64,000 bases of DNA from VRUE01 sp963701265. GTDB taxonomy: Bacteria; Actinomycetota; Thermoleophilia; Solirubrobacterales; 70-9. Both the position numbers and the translations under genes were made by a program. Location: assembly GCA_963701265.1 (NCBI GenBank), contig OY969581.1, forward strand, positions 1,674,001 through 1,738,000. The letters are read 5' to 3'. The first letter of the stretch is position 1, and each line of letters opens with the position of its first letter. A model generated the notes under the pieces. It saw nothing but the letters and a program-made list of their open reading frames with translations, did no database searches and was not told the origin of the DNA. Positions 8,706 through 17,992 of this stretch are shown piece after piece.

Positions 8706-9058
8706 TAGGGAGCGCCGATGCCGCCGCTGCCGTTTTCTTCTTCGGGCGGCGTCGTGGTCGTGGTTGTTTCTTCCGGCGTGGTCGTCGTTTCCGACGTCGT
8801 CGTTTCGGTCGGAGTCGAAGTCGTGGTCTCGGTGGTCGAGCCCGTCGTCGTCTCGGTGGCCGAGCTCGTTTCACTGGGCAGCGTCGTCACCGTCGAGGTC
8901 GAGGTGCCACTGTCGCCGCTGCTGGCGATCACCACGACGGCGACGATCAAGCCGACGATAACGGCGATCAGGCCGGCGATCAGCAGGCGCGTGTTGCCGT
9001 GTGGCCGGTGGCCGTCATCGTCGGGCTGGCGCATCATCCGGGTTGGGTCCTCGTGCAT
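8705..9058 (-). CDS. Small single-pass protein with Thr/Ser/Glu-rich tail
   Basis: A 117-residue protein with a polar, His/Asp/Arg-rich N-terminus (1-22), one transmembrane helix (about 24-47, rich in Ile and Val), and a 70-residue extracellular tail made almost only of Thr, Ser, Glu and Pro. Such tails are typical of wall-spanning, probably O-glycosylated stalks. It has no enzyme motif. It is embedded between the DivIVA-like gene (3 nt gap) and argG (1 nt overlap), so it is co-transcribed with arginine genes although nothing in it suggests a metabolic role. The tail codons are repetitive (GTCGTC/GTGGTC on the plus strand). Confidence 0.75.
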   Translation of the reverse strand: MHEDPTRMMRQPDDDGHRPHGNTRLLIAGLIAVIVGLIVAVVVIASSGDSGTSTSTVTTLPSETSSATETTTGSTTETTTSTPTETTTSETTTTPEETTTTTTPPEEENGSGGIGAP

Positions 9059-9061
9059 GGA

Positions 9062-9502
9062 TTACTCCTCCGGTCCGAGTATCGCGTCGAGTATCTCGCT
9101 GGTGTCCTCGATCTCGAAGCCGCTGCGCAGCCGCTCGGCGATCTCCTCACGGCTGCTGCCGGAAACCGCCATCTGGGTGGCCAGCAGGCGGGCGCCGGCT
9201 GAGCCCGAGCGGGGGCCGACCGCGGGGGCGTCGGGCCGGGGCTCGGCGGAAACCGACTTCAAGTGCGGCTCACGTGGCGACGCAGTCTGAGGGTCGAGCT
9301 CGTCGGCGAGGGCGCGCAGGCGTTCGGCGACGATGCGATCGGCGCGGGCACCGGCTTCGGAGAGCTGCCGGCGTGCCTGCTCCTCGGCATCGTCAATCAC
9401 CTTCGCCGCGGCCTGCTCGGCCGCCTCGACGATCGCGGCCAGGCGCTCAGCGGTGCCGCTGGTCAGCGCGCGGGGCTCGGGTGGACGTTTCCGAGAGCTC
9501 AT
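9062..9502 (-). CDS. DivIVA-like coiled-coil protein of unknown function
   Basis: A 146-residue protein with no membrane segment. Residues 18-70 form an Ala/Glu/Arg heptad-type coiled coil, a Pro/Ser-rich linker follows (about 72-100), and residues 105-146 form a helical module (ARLLATQMAVSGSSREEIAE, then EILDAILG). Coil plus such a tail occurs in DivIVA/SepF-neighbour proteins of actinobacteria, so a scaffold role at membrane or division site is possible but not shown. The ATG overlaps the argD stop as ATGA. Its presence inside an arginine operon is unexplained. Confidence 0.7.
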   Translation of the reverse strand: MSSRKRPPEPRALTSGTAERLAAIVEAAEQAAAKVIDDAEEQARRQLSEAGARADRIVAERLRALADELDPQTASPREPHLKSVSAEPRPDAPAVGPRSGSAGARLLATQMAVSGSSREEIAERLRSGFEIEDTSEILDAILGPEE

Positions 9503-10689
9503 TGAGGCGCGTAGCTTAGGAGCGCGGCCTCGATCGTGGCGACGGCCCGCTCGACCTGGTCCGAATCGACCGTCAGCGGCGGCAGCAGACGCAGGGTTCC
9601 GGGCTCCGGCACGTTGACGATCAACCCCCGCTCGAGCAGGTCGGCCCCGACGCTTGCCGCGTCGATGCCCTCTGCCAGGCCGACGCCGAGCATCAGGCCG
9701 CGACCGCGAACCTGATCGACAGCGTCAAGAGCAAGCAGTGCCTCGCGCAACCTGGTCCCTTGCTCGCGCACCCCGCGCAGCAAGCCGGCGTCATCGACGA
9801 TCTCGAGCACGGCCAACGCCGCCACCGAGGCGAGCGGGCCACCGGCGAAGGTCGAGCCATGGTCGCCGGGCTCCAGCACCTCGCCAGCCTCGGCGCTGGT
9901 CACGCAGGCGCCGATCGGCATGCCGCCGCCAAGCGCCTTGGCGCTGGTCAGCAGATCGGGGCGAACCGGGGTCTGCTCATAAGCCCAGAGCGAGCCGGTG
10001 CGACCGATCCCGGTCTGGATCTCGTCGAAGATCAGCAGCGCCCCGGCCTTGTCGCAGGCCTCGCGGGCTGCAAGCAGCGTCTCTTCACCGAGGGGGTAGA
10101 TGCCGGCCTCACCCTGGATCGGCTCGATCAGCACCGCCGCCGTGCTCTCCCCCACCGCCGCCCGCAATGCGTCCGGGTCATCAAAGGGGACAGAGCGGAA
10201 GCCAGCCAGCATCGGCCCCAGGGCCGGGTTGGTGGCAAGCGCGGGCGTGGCCGCGAGGGAGCCGTAGGTGCGGCCATGAAAGTCACGCTCGAAGCTGACG
10301 ATCTCAGGAGCCGAGACCCCGCGCCGGTGGGCGTGCTTGCGGGCGATCTTGATCGCGCACTCGTTCGCCTCGGTCCCCGAGTTGGAGAAGAAGACGCGGC
10401 CACCGAGGCTCGACTGCGAGAGCCGCTCGGCGAGCCGCACCATCGGCTCGGTGTAGAAGAGGTTCGAGGTGTGCATCAAACGGCCGGCCTGCTCGCGCAC
10501 GGCCTCAACCACCTCCGGGTTGCAGTGGCCGACCGAGCAGACCGAGATGCCGCCGAGGAAATCGAGGTACTCCTTGCCCTCGGCGTCCCAGAGCAACGCC
10601 CCCTCGCCGCGCACGAACTCGACCGGCGCCCGCTTGTAGGTGCGCATCAGGTAGCGCTCCTCCAGCGCCTGCAGGTCGGTCAGGTTCAT
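9499..10689 (-). CDS. argD: Acetylornithine aminotransferase
   Basis: The 396-residue PLP enzyme converts N-acetylglutamate semialdehyde to N-acetylornithine. Class III aminotransferase features are visible: SNSGTEANECAIK for phosphate binding, FHGRTYGSL, LIFDEIQTGIGRTG, and the Schiff-base Lys in TSAKALGGGMPIGA near residue 250. Length is normal. Both ends overlap neighbours by ATGA (argB upstream, the coiled-coil gene downstream), which indicates translational coupling. Confidence 0.97.
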   Translation of the reverse strand: MNLTDLQALEERYLMRTYKRAPVEFVRGEGALLWDAEGKEYLDFLGGISVCSVGHCNPEVVEAVREQAGRLMHTSNLFYTEPMVRLAERLSQSSLGGRVFFSNSGTEANECAIKIARKHAHRRGVSAPEIVSFERDFHGRTYGSLAATPALATNPALGPMLAGFRSVPFDDPDALRAAVGESTAAVLIEPIQGEAGIYPLGEETLLAAREACDKAGALLIFDEIQTGIGRTGSLWAYEQTPVRPDLLTSAKALGGGMPIGACVTSAEAGEVLEPGDHGSTFAGGPLASVAALAVLEIVDDAGLLRGVREQGTRLREALLALDAVDQVRGRGLMLGVGLAEGIDAASVGADLLERGLIVNVPEPGTLRLLPPLTVDSDQVERAVATIEAALLSYAPQ

Positions 10690-11525
10690 GGCGTCACCAT
10701 GGTGCCGATGCCGGCGTCGGTAAAGAGCTCGAGCAGCAGCGAGTGCGGCACGCGGCCGTCGATGATGTGGGCCGACTGGGCACCACCGCGGATTGCGTCG
10801 AGGCAGGCCTGCAGCTTGGGACGCATACCGCCCTCGATCGTCTCGAGCTGCGCTGCGACCTCGTCAACGCTGGCGCGGCTTACCAGCGAGTCCGGCTCGG
10901 AGGCATCGGCTCGCCAGCCCTCGACATCGGTGAGAAAGATCGCCTTGGAGGCACCGAGGGCGGCGGCTACCTTGCCGGCCGCCTCGTCAGCGTTGACGTT
11001 GTAGGACTGGCCCGCCCGATCGGAGGCAGCCGAGGCGATCACCGGGATGTAGTCAACGGCGATGTGGTTGAGCACATCGACGTCAACCCGCTCGATCGAG
11101 CCGACAAAGCCGACCTCCTCGGCGTTTGCCACCGGCGCGACCTCGAAGAGCGAGCCGTCCTCGCCGGAGAGCCCGACCGCGGGCTGGCCATGCCGGTTGA
11201 GCCGCTGCACGATGTCGGAGTTGAGCTTGCCGAGCAGGACCATCTTCGCCACCTCGACCGTCTCGGCGTCGGAGACGCGCAGGCCGTGGTGGAAACGCAC
11301 CTCCATCCCGAGCCGCTTCATGTGCTCGCTGATCTCCGGCCCGCCACCGTGCACGACAATCGGATTGAGCCCTACGTACTTGAGCAGGACGACGTCGGTG
11401 GCGAAAGCCTCGCGCAGCGCCTCCTCGCGCATCGCCGCGCCGCCGTACTTGATCACCACGGTGCGACCGTGGAACTCCTTGATGTAGGGCAGTGCCTCGA
11501 GCAGGGTGTCGACGTTGGCGGTCAT
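10686..11525 (-). CDS. argB: Acetylglutamate kinase
   Basis: The 279-residue kinase phosphorylates N-acetylglutamate. KYGGAAM at about 26-32 binds ATP phosphates, VVHGGGPEI binds the substrate, and LGASKAIFLTDVEGW closes the nucleotide site. The start is ATG at 11525 (TANVDTLLEALPYIKEF), preceded by AGGAAAGAAG; the frame is open 106 codons further upstream into argJ, but that part is an antisense-like shadow. The gene begins 10 nt after the argJ stop. It is the usual point of arginine feedback control; the N-terminal helix typical of arginine-sensitive enzymes seems to be present (LLEALPYIKEF). Confidence 0.97.
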   Translation of the reverse strand: MTANVDTLLEALPYIKEFHGRTVVIKYGGAAMREEALREAFATDVVLLKYVGLNPIVVHGGGPEISEHMKRLGMEVRFHHGLRVSDAETVEVAKMVLLGKLNSDIVQRLNRHGQPAVGLSGEDGSLFEVAPVANAEEVGFVGSIERVDVDVLNHIAVDYIPVIASAASDRAGQSYNVNADEAAGKVAAALGASKAIFLTDVEGWRADASEPDSLVSRASVDEVAAQLETIEGGMRPKLQACLDAIRGGAQSAHIIDGRVPHSLLLELFTDAGIGTMVTP

Positions 11526-11535
11526 CGCTTCTTTC

Positions 11536-12693
11536 CTAGGTTGTGTACTCAGCGTTGATGCGGACGTACTCGTAGCCGAGGTCGGAGAACCAGACGTGGG
11601 CGCTGTGCTCGCCGCGGTCGAGGCGCAGACCGATCTCGGCCTCGGCGACATCAGCCGCGAGCTCGGCGTTATCGATCGAGTCGCCGCCGATCTCTTCCAG
11701 GTCCTCGCCAGCCAGCGCCATTCCCGCGGCTTGGGCGATCCGCCCCCAGTTCTGATCCCGGCCGAAGAGGGCCGTCTTGACCAATGGCGAGTTGGCAATC
11801 GCCCGGGCGACGCGCTCGGCCTCGGCCTGCGACGCGGCGCCATCCACCTGGATCCGCCCGACCCGCGACGACCCCTCGCCGTCAGCGACGACCTCCAGCG
11901 CCAGTTGCGTGAGCACCGCCTCGAGCAAACCTTCCGGCAGCGGCGCGCCGGCGGCCCCGGTCGCCTGCAGCAGCAGGGTGTCGTTGGTGCTCATCTGGCC
12001 GTCGACAGTAATCCGCTCGAAGGAGGCATCGCAGGCGGCGCGCAGGGCGCCGTCGGGGTCCCCGACCACGGCATCGGTCTGGACGAAGCAGAGCATCGTC
12101 GCCATGTTGGGCTGGATCATGCCGCCGCCCTTGGCCTGGGCGGAGAGCGTGACCCCGCCGGCGCGCACGGTGCAGCGCTTGGGCCAGCGGTCGGTGGTGA
12201 GGATCGCGTCGGAGAAGGCCGCGGCGCCCTGCGGCGAGAGCTGGCTCGCCGCATCGCCGATGCCACCGAGCACAGCCTCGACCGGCAGCGGCACGCCGAT
12301 CACGCCGGTCTCGGCGACGGCGACGGCCTCCGGCGCCAGGTCCAGATGCTCCGCGGCTGTGTCGCACATCGCGACCGCATCGGCGTAGCCCTGCTCGCCG
12401 GTCTCGGCGTTGGCGTTACCGGCGTTGACCACCGCGGCGCGGATCCCCGCCTGGTCACAGCGTTTGCGGCAAACCCGGACGGGCGCGGCAGCCGAGGCGT
12501 TCCGCGTCAGCAGGATCGCCGAGCTGACCTGCTCGGCGTCGCAGACGAGCAGGCCGATGTCGGTCTTGCCGCCGCCCTTGAGCCCGCAGTGGGCACCGCC
12601 GGCGCGAAATCCCGGCGCGAGCTGGGCTGGGTCGAGCTCCTCGACCCCGGCGGGCGGCTCGACCCAGCGCGACTTGAAGAAGCCCGCGCTCAC
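11536..12693 (-). CDS. argJ: Glutamate N-acetyltransferase (ornithine acetyltransferase)
   Basis: The 385-residue Ntn-type enzyme recycles acetyl from acetylornithine to glutamate, and in bifunctional forms also uses acetyl-CoA. The self-cleavage site is visible as KGGGMIQPNMATMLCF with the nucleophile Thr near residue 198. The C-terminus keeps FGRDQNWGRI and a late WFSDLGYEYVRINAEY. The start is GTG overlapping the argC stop by GTGA. Absence of a separate argA or argE in this cluster fits the cyclic pathway. Confidence 0.96.
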   Translation of the reverse strand: MSAGFFKSRWVEPPAGVEELDPAQLAPGFRAGGAHCGLKGGGKTDIGLLVCDAEQVSSAILLTRNASAAAPVRVCRKRCDQAGIRAAVVNAGNANAETGEQGYADAVAMCDTAAEHLDLAPEAVAVAETGVIGVPLPVEAVLGGIGDAASQLSPQGAAAFSDAILTTDRWPKRCTVRAGGVTLSAQAKGGGMIQPNMATMLCFVQTDAVVGDPDGALRAACDASFERITVDGQMSTNDTLLLQATGAAGAPLPEGLLEAVLTQLALEVVADGEGSSRVGRIQVDGAASQAEAERVARAIANSPLVKTALFGRDQNWGRIAQAAGMALAGEDLEEIGGDSIDNAELAADVAEAEIGLRLDRGEHSAHVWFSDLGYEYVRINAEYTT

Positions 12694-13721
12694 AGCAGCC
12701 CCATGGTCTCGTCGAGGCCCAGCATCAGGTTGAGGTTCTGAACGCCCTGGCCGGATGCGCCCTTCCAGAGGTTGTCGATCGCCGAGAAGGCCAAGACCCT
12801 CCCCCGCTCCTCGACGGTGACGTAGACGTGGCACTCGTTGGTGTCGCGCACGTCGCGCAGCCCCGGCGGGCCGTCGACGACGCGGACGAAGGGCTCGCCG
12901 GCGTAACGCTCGCGGTAGAGCGCCTGCACCTCGTCCTTGGAGATCGGCTGGCTCGTCTGCGCGTAGCAACTGGTCAGCTCGCCCTGGTCGAGCGGCAGCA
13001 GGTGCGGTACGAAGGTGACCGGCGCCGGCGACCCCAGCGCGGTCAGCTCCTGCTCGATCTCGGGCCTGTGTCTGTGCCCCTCGGTCTTGTAGGCAAAGGC
13101 GTTCTCGTCCATCGCGACGTAGTGCATCGCGTCGCCCCCACCGCGCCCGGCACCGGAGACGCCCTGCTTGGCGTCGATCACGACGTCGGCGAGCAGACCG
13201 CGCTCGGCGAGGGGGGCAAGCGCCAGCACGCTGGCGGTCGGGTAGCAACCCGGCGTCGCGACCAGTTCGGCATCGCGCAGCTGCTCGCGGTAGAGCTCGG
13301 TAAGGCCGTAGACAGCCCCCTCGAGCAGCTCCGGTGCACCGTGCTCGCCGTACCAAAGCTCGTAGGTAGGCAGGTCTCTCAGGCGAAAGTCTGCGGAGAG
13401 GTCGACAACAAGGGCGCCGAGCCCGCGCAGCGCTGCGACCGCGGGCGCCGAGGCACCGTGCGGATAGGCGACGATCGCCGCGTCGATCTCCTCGATCTCG
13501 TCGAGGTCGAGCTCGGTCAGCTCGAGCGGCACCCGGTAGCGCGGGTAGAGGCTGTCGAGGCGCTTGCCGGCATCGCTGCGCGAGGTGACCGCAACCAGCT
13601 CCAGCTTCGGGTGGCGCCAGACGATCTGGGCCGCCAGCGCCCCGGTGAAGCCGGAGGCACCGGCAACCAAAACCCTCGCCGTGGGGTCGCCATCAAGCGG
13701 TTGTGCAAGTCGATCAGGCAC
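12690..13721 (-). CDS. argC: N-acetyl-gamma-glutamyl-phosphate reductase
   Basis: The 343-residue NADPH enzyme reduces acetylglutamyl phosphate. It has a Rossmann loop (GASGFTG near residue 21), the active Cys in ATPGCYPTA near residue 158, and KQGVSGAGRG and HRHRPEIEQEL in the catalytic domain. The chosen start is GTG at 13721 (VPDRLAQPLDGDPTARVLV), which overlaps the pheT end by 8 nt; the frame stays open further upstream inside pheT but that part is not ArgC-like. It is the first arginine gene after pheT. Confidence 0.95.
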   Translation of the reverse strand: MPDRLAQPLDGDPTARVLVAGASGFTGALAAQIVWRHPKLELVAVTSRSDAGKRLDSLYPRYRVPLELTELDLDEIEEIDAAIVAYPHGASAPAVAALRGLGALVVDLSADFRLRDLPTYELWYGEHGAPELLEGAVYGLTELYREQLRDAELVATPGCYPTASVLALAPLAERGLLADVVIDAKQGVSGAGRGGGDAMHYVAMDENAFAYKTEGHRHRPEIEQELTALGSPAPVTFVPHLLPLDQGELTSCYAQTSQPISKDEVQALYRERYAGEPFVRVVDGPPGLRDVRDTNECHVYVTVEERGRVLAFSAIDNLWKGASGQGVQNLNLMLGLDETMGLL

Positions 13722-16176
13722 GAAGCGATCCTCCGACCTTCTCCAGCGCCGACTCGATCGCGGCGCGCTGCGTGCTGACCTCCTCGTCGGTGAGCGTGCG
13801 GTCGGCGGCGCGGAACTCCAACCGCAGCGCCAGGCTCTTACGGCCCTCACCGACCTGCTCGCCTTCGAAGAGGTCGAAGACATCAGCAGCTTGCAGCAGC
13901 TCGCCGCCGCTCGTCAGGACCGCCTCGCGCAGCTCGGCCGCCGGCAGCGCGGTGGGCACGACAACGGCGATGTCCTGGTAGCTGGCGGGGAATGTCGTCA
14001 CGTCCTCATAGGCCTCCTCGCCGGCGCCTGCCACAGCGACAAGCGCTGCCAGGTCGAGTTCGAAGCCGACCGCGGCGTCGATGTCCCAGGCCCGGCAGAC
14101 CAGGGGGTGGAGCTCACCGATCCAGCCGGCCACGACCCCTGCGGCGTTGACCGTTGCCGAACGACCGGGGTGCAGGAAAGGCTGCACTCCCGACTCGCAA
14201 GCGATTGTGGTTCCGAGCTGCCCGGCCAGGGCCTCGACGACCCCCTTGAGGGCGAAGAAGTCAGCCGGCTCGCCGCCGCCACGCCAGGACTTGGCCGTCA
14301 GCGACCCGACCGCCAAGCAGCCAATCCGGTGCGGCTCGCGATACGGGGCGCGCTGCTCGCCCGGGAAGTGACCGTCCAATGATCCGCTGCCGTCGCCGGG
14401 GGCAGCACGCAGGTAAACGCGCCCCGACTCGAAGAGCCCGAGGGCGTCGGCGCCGCGCGCCAGGTTGCGCTGGGCGACGTCGAGCAGCGAGCCGAGCACG
14501 GTCGTCCGCATCACCGACTGGTCCTCGGAGAGCGGGTTGGCGAGCACCACTCCATCTGCGCGCTCGTCGTTGGGGGGAATCCGCAAGCGCCCAGGCTGCT
14601 CCGAGTCAGTGAAGCTCCAGCCGACGACCTCGTCGAAACCGAGGTCCCGCATCGCGTCCTCGGCCCGGCGGCGCAGGCGCTGTTCACGGCTGAGCCCGCC
14701 AACCCGGCCTGCCACCGCGGGCAGGGTGCTGGGCAGGTGCTCGTCGAGGCCGTGGATGCGGCCGACCTCCTCGATCAGGTCGACCTCGCGGGTGACGTCA
14801 CCATGGCGGTCGGGCGGCACGGCGACCTCGAGATCCTCACCACTCACCTCGACTCCAAAGCCGAGGCGCTCCAGGTAGGCGACCTGGTCGGCCTGCTCGA
14901 TCGCCATCCCGAGCAGGCCCTCGACCCGCTCCGCCCGCAGGGTCAGCTGCCTCGGTGCGGGAACCTCTGCGGCCACGTCGATCGTGCCGGGCACCAGCTT
15001 GGCGCCGCAGAGCTCGACCATCAACCGCGAGGCGATCCGCTGCGCCCGCAAGCAGAGCTCCGGGTGCAGCTGCTTCTCGAAGCGGGAGGAGGCCTCGGAG
15101 CGCAGCGAGAGCATCCGCGAGCTGCGCAGGATGTTGGTGCCGTTCCAGTTAGCGACCTCAAGCAGGACGCGCGTCGTCTCCTCAGACACCTCGGAGGACT
15201 GGCCGCCCATGATCCCCGCTATCCCGGAAGGACCGTTCTCATCGCAGACCAGGACGGTTTCGGCGTCGAGGACGCGCTCTACATCATCGAGCGTCGTCAT
15301 CTTCTCGCCGTCGGCAGCGGTGCGGATTGTCAGCGCTCCGCCCGGCACCTTGTCGAGGTCGAATGCGTGCAACGGCTGCGCCGTAAGCAGCATCACGTAG
15401 TTGGTGATGTCGACGACGTTGTTGATCGGCCGCTGTCCGGCCGCCGTCAGCCGCGCCTGCAGCCAAGCCGGCGAGGGCGCGATCGTCACGTCGGTAAAAA
15501 CGCGCGCGGTGAAGCGCGGGCAGAGGTCGGGGACCTCGACCGTGACCGAGGCGTAGTCGCTCACCTCTCCCTCGCCCTCGGTGGGTGCGTCGTCAGCCCA
15601 CGGCTCGACGGCCAGCGGCGCAGCGCTGATCGCGTGCACCTCGCGGGCGACGCCGTAGACGCCGAAGCAATCGACCCGGTTCGGCGTCACCTCCAGCTCC
15701 AGCACCGGCTCCGCGATCGGCAGCACTTCCGCCAGCGGTGTCCCAGCCACGAGATGGTCGTCCTCGAGCACGAGGATGCCCGGCGGGCCCTCCCCCAGCT
15801 CGAGCTCGGAGCTGGCGCAGATCATTCCCGCCGACTCAACGCCGCGCAGCTTTGCCTTGCCGATCTTGTGGCCTCCCGGCAGCGTCGCCCCGGGAAGGGC
15901 GACGGGGACGGTCTGCCCCGCCGCGACGTTGGGTGCGCCGCAGACGATCGTGCGCTCGCCGTCACCGGTATCGACGGTGCAGACGCGCAGCCGGTCCGCA
16001 TTGGGGTGAGGATCGGCGCTCAGAACCTTGCCGACGACAAAACCGTCAGCCGCGGGCGGCCCGAGGGTGCCGACCCGCTCGACCTCGGTACCGGTCATCG
16101 CCAACCGCTCGGCGAGCTGCCCTGGCTCAACGCCGGGGTCGCAGTACTCGCGCAGCCAGGAGTAGGGCACCCTCAT
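13714..16176 (-). CDS. pheT: Phenylalanine-tRNA ligase beta subunit
   Basis: The 820-residue subunit has the N-terminal tRNA-binding (EMAP-like) domain (VVGKVLSADPHPNADRL), B3/B4 editing domain, B5 domain (PRQLTLRAERVEGLLGMAI), the inactive synthetase core (LIEEVGRIHGLDEH, RRRAEDAMRDLGFDEV) and the C-terminal ferredoxin-fold anticodon-binding domain (PASYQDIAVVVPTALPA ending at residue 820). It forms the alpha2-beta2 enzyme with PheS, whose gene overlaps by ATGA directly upstream. Confidence 0.97.
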   Translation of the reverse strand: MRVPYSWLREYCDPGVEPGQLAERLAMTGTEVERVGTLGPPAADGFVVGKVLSADPHPNADRLRVCTVDTGDGERTIVCGAPNVAAGQTVPVALPGATLPGGHKIGKAKLRGVESAGMICASSELELGEGPPGILVLEDDHLVAGTPLAEVLPIAEPVLELEVTPNRVDCFGVYGVAREVHAISAAPLAVEPWADDAPTEGEGEVSDYASVTVEVPDLCPRFTARVFTDVTIAPSPAWLQARLTAAGQRPINNVVDITNYVMLLTAQPLHAFDLDKVPGGALTIRTAADGEKMTTLDDVERVLDAETVLVCDENGPSGIAGIMGGQSSEVSEETTRVLLEVANWNGTNILRSSRMLSLRSEASSRFEKQLHPELCLRAQRIASRLMVELCGAKLVPGTIDVAAEVPAPRQLTLRAERVEGLLGMAIEQADQVAYLERLGFGVEVSGEDLEVAVPPDRHGDVTREVDLIEEVGRIHGLDEHLPSTLPAVAGRVGGLSREQRLRRRAEDAMRDLGFDEVVGWSFTDSEQPGRLRIPPNDERADGVVLANPLSEDQSVMRTTVLGSLLDVAQRNLARGADALGLFESGRVYLRAAPGDGSGSLDGHFPGEQRAPYREPHRIGCLAVGSLTAKSWRGGGEPADFFALKGVVEALAGQLGTTIACESGVQPFLHPGRSATVNAAGVVAGWIGELHPLVCRAWDIDAAVGFELDLAALVAVAGAGEEAYEDVTTFPASYQDIAVVVPTALPAAELREAVLTSGGELLQAADVFDLFEGEQVGEGRKSLALRLEFRAADRTLTDEEVSTQRAAIESALEKVGGSLRA

Positions 16177-17240
16177 GAGAACTGCTCCAGGACCCGCACG
16201 TCGTTGTCGAAGAAGCGGCGCAGGTCGGGCACGCCGTGACGCAGCATCGCGATCCGCTCGACCCCCATGCCGAAGGCGAAACCCTGCACCCGCTCGGGGT
16301 CATAGCCGTTGGACTCGACGAAGCCGAGCACGTTGGGGTCGACCATGCCGGCGCCGCCGACCTCGATCCAGCCGATCCCCTTGCAGAGGTTGCAGCGCTC
16401 GCCGCTCGCCAGCGTACCCGTGCCCTCGCACTGGAAGCAGGAGACGTCGAACTCGACGCTGGGCTCGGTGAAGGGGAAGAAGTGCGGCCGCATCCGCGCC
16501 TCGCGGCTTCCCCCGAAGATCGAGCTGAGCATCTCGGTCAGCGTGCCCTGCAGGTCGGCGAGGGTGATCCCCTCGCCAATCGCCAGACCCTCGACCTGGT
16601 GGAACATCGGGCTGTGGGTGGCGTCGGAGTCGCGCCGGTAGACCTTGCCGGGGGCGATCATGAAAATCGGCGGTGGCTGGGTCTCCATGCTGCGCACCTG
16701 TACCGGCGAGGTGTGCGTGCGCAAGAGCACCTCGGGGTCGGACTGCACGTAGAAGGTGTCCTGGAGCATCCGCGCCGGGTGTCCCGGCGGGTGGTTCAGG
16801 GCGGTGAAGTTGTAGTAGTCGTGCTCGACCTCGGGCCCCTCCATCACCCGGTAGCCAAGGCCGACCATCACGTCCTCGATCTGCCGCGTGGTGCGGGTAA
16901 TCAGATGGGGGTGGCCGACTGGCCGCGACGGTGCGCCGGGCAAGGTCACGTCGATGCGGTCGCCGGCGAGCCGGGACTCGAGCTCGCCGGCATCGAGGGT
17001 CTCCCCCCGCGCCTCGATCAGCGCTTCGAGCTGCTTGCGCGCCTTGTTGGCGCCGGCTCCGATCGCGCCCCGTTCCTCTGCCGGCAGCTCCGCGATCCCA
17101 CGCAGGATCGTGGTCAACTCGGCCTTGCGACCCAGGTACTGGACCCGCAACTCCTCCAACTCGGCCGTGCCAGGCGCAGCTTCAATCGCGACGGCAGCCT
17201 CAGACCTGATCTCCTCGATCCGATCGATTCCCTCAGGCAT
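16173..17240 (-). CDS. pheS: Phenylalanine-tRNA ligase alpha subunit
   Basis: The 355-residue catalytic subunit charges tRNA-Phe. It has the N-terminal coiled coil (residues 1-90), the class II motifs including KVYRRDSDATHSPMFHQVEG and the final GMGVERIAMLRHGVPDLR. A small CxxC pair is seen in the C-terminal half (CFQCEGTGT and CNLCKG). The start ATG at 17240 (PEGIDRIEEIRSE) overlaps the end of the SPOUT methyltransferase by 8 nt. I looked for a T-box leader before the unit and saw none. Confidence 0.97.
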   Translation of the reverse strand: MPEGIDRIEEIRSEAAVAIEAAPGTAELEELRVQYLGRKAELTTILRGIAELPAEERGAIGAGANKARKQLEALIEARGETLDAGELESRLAGDRIDVTLPGAPSRPVGHPHLITRTTRQIEDVMVGLGYRVMEGPEVEHDYYNFTALNHPPGHPARMLQDTFYVQSDPEVLLRTHTSPVQVRSMETQPPPIFMIAPGKVYRRDSDATHSPMFHQVEGLAIGEGITLADLQGTLTEMLSSIFGGSREARMRPHFFPFTEPSVEFDVSCFQCEGTGTLASGERCNLCKGIGWIEVGGAGMVDPNVLGFVESNGYDPERVQGFAFGMGVERIAMLRHGVPDLRRFFDNDVRVLEQFS

Positions 17241-17952
17241 CGTCAGCGTCCTTCGGCATGGCGGGCGACGATATCCGCTCGGCGCAAATTGCGGCAACCG
17301 CGGCAACGTTGAGTGACTCAGCGCCACCCGGCCGCAGCGGAATAGTCACCTGCGAGTCACAGGCTGCCAGCACCTCCTCGGGCAGTCCCTCACGCTCGGC
17401 GCCGAGACAGAGCGTCCCGGCGCGATCGAGCGAGGCAAAGCTCCCGCCGCCATGAGCGACCAGGGCAGCCCGCGGCGCCGGCGTCTCGGCGACTGTTCCC
17501 TTGGCAACCGGCTGAGCGAAGATCGAGCCCATGCTCGCCCGCACCGCCTTCGGTGAGAAGGGGTCGGCGCAGTCCGGACCCAACACGACCACGCCATCGA
17601 GCAACGCGTGCGCCGTGCGGATGATCGTGCCGACGTTGCCGGGGTCGCCGACGCCGTGCAGATAAAGACAGGGTGAGCCGCCGACCTCGGCCCAGCGCTG
17701 TGGCCAGACCGCGATCGCGCGCGTCCCCGAGCCAAGGCCCGAGACCGATGCCAGCAGCTCGGCCTCGACCTCCTCGCCGCCGAGGTCACTGCCGGCAGCA
17801 GTGAGCACAAAGCGCGGCTCGACCCCAGCAGCCCGAGCGGCCTCAACCAGATCCTCGCCCTCACTGACGAAAGCGCCCTCGCGCTCGCGATGCTTGCGCT
17901 CGCGCAGCTTGCGAACCAGCTTCAGCTTCTCGTTGTGGGGGCTTTCGATCAT
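17233..17952 (-). CDS. SPOUT (TrmH-type) RNA 2'-O-methyltransferase
   Basis: The 239-residue protein has an N-terminal RNA-binding half (MIESPHNEKLKLVRKLRER) and a C-terminal knotted SPOUT domain with GDPGNVGTIIRTAHA, LGPDCADPFSPKAVRASMG and the SAM-binding knot LGAEREGLPEE followed by PLRPGGAESLNVAAV. It probably methylates a ribose in rRNA or tRNA; the target is unknown. This family next to pheST is common. A TTG 14 codons upstream would extend it into the terminator stem region, so the ATG at 17952 is preferred. Confidence 0.9.
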   Translation of the reverse strand: MIESPHNEKLKLVRKLRERKHREREGAFVSEGEDLVEAARAAGVEPRFVLTAAGSDLGGEEVEAELLASVSGLGSGTRAIAVWPQRWAEVGGSPCLYLHGVGDPGNVGTIIRTAHALLDGVVVLGPDCADPFSPKAVRASMGSIFAQPVAKGTVAETPAPRAALVAHGGGSFASLDRAGTLCLGAEREGLPEEVLAACDSQVTIPLRPGGAESLNVAAVAAICAERISSPAMPKDADDA

Positions 17953-17992
17953 CCGGGTTGACTTTCTGGTCGTGCGTTTCTTCTCCTGGAAC

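Noticed and set aside
11526..13356. Longer N-termini for argB, argJ and argC given by open frames running into the upstream gene
   Set aside because: The added parts have no similarity to the families and would overlap neighbours by hundreds of bases; the chosen starts fit 4-10 nt overlaps or gaps.
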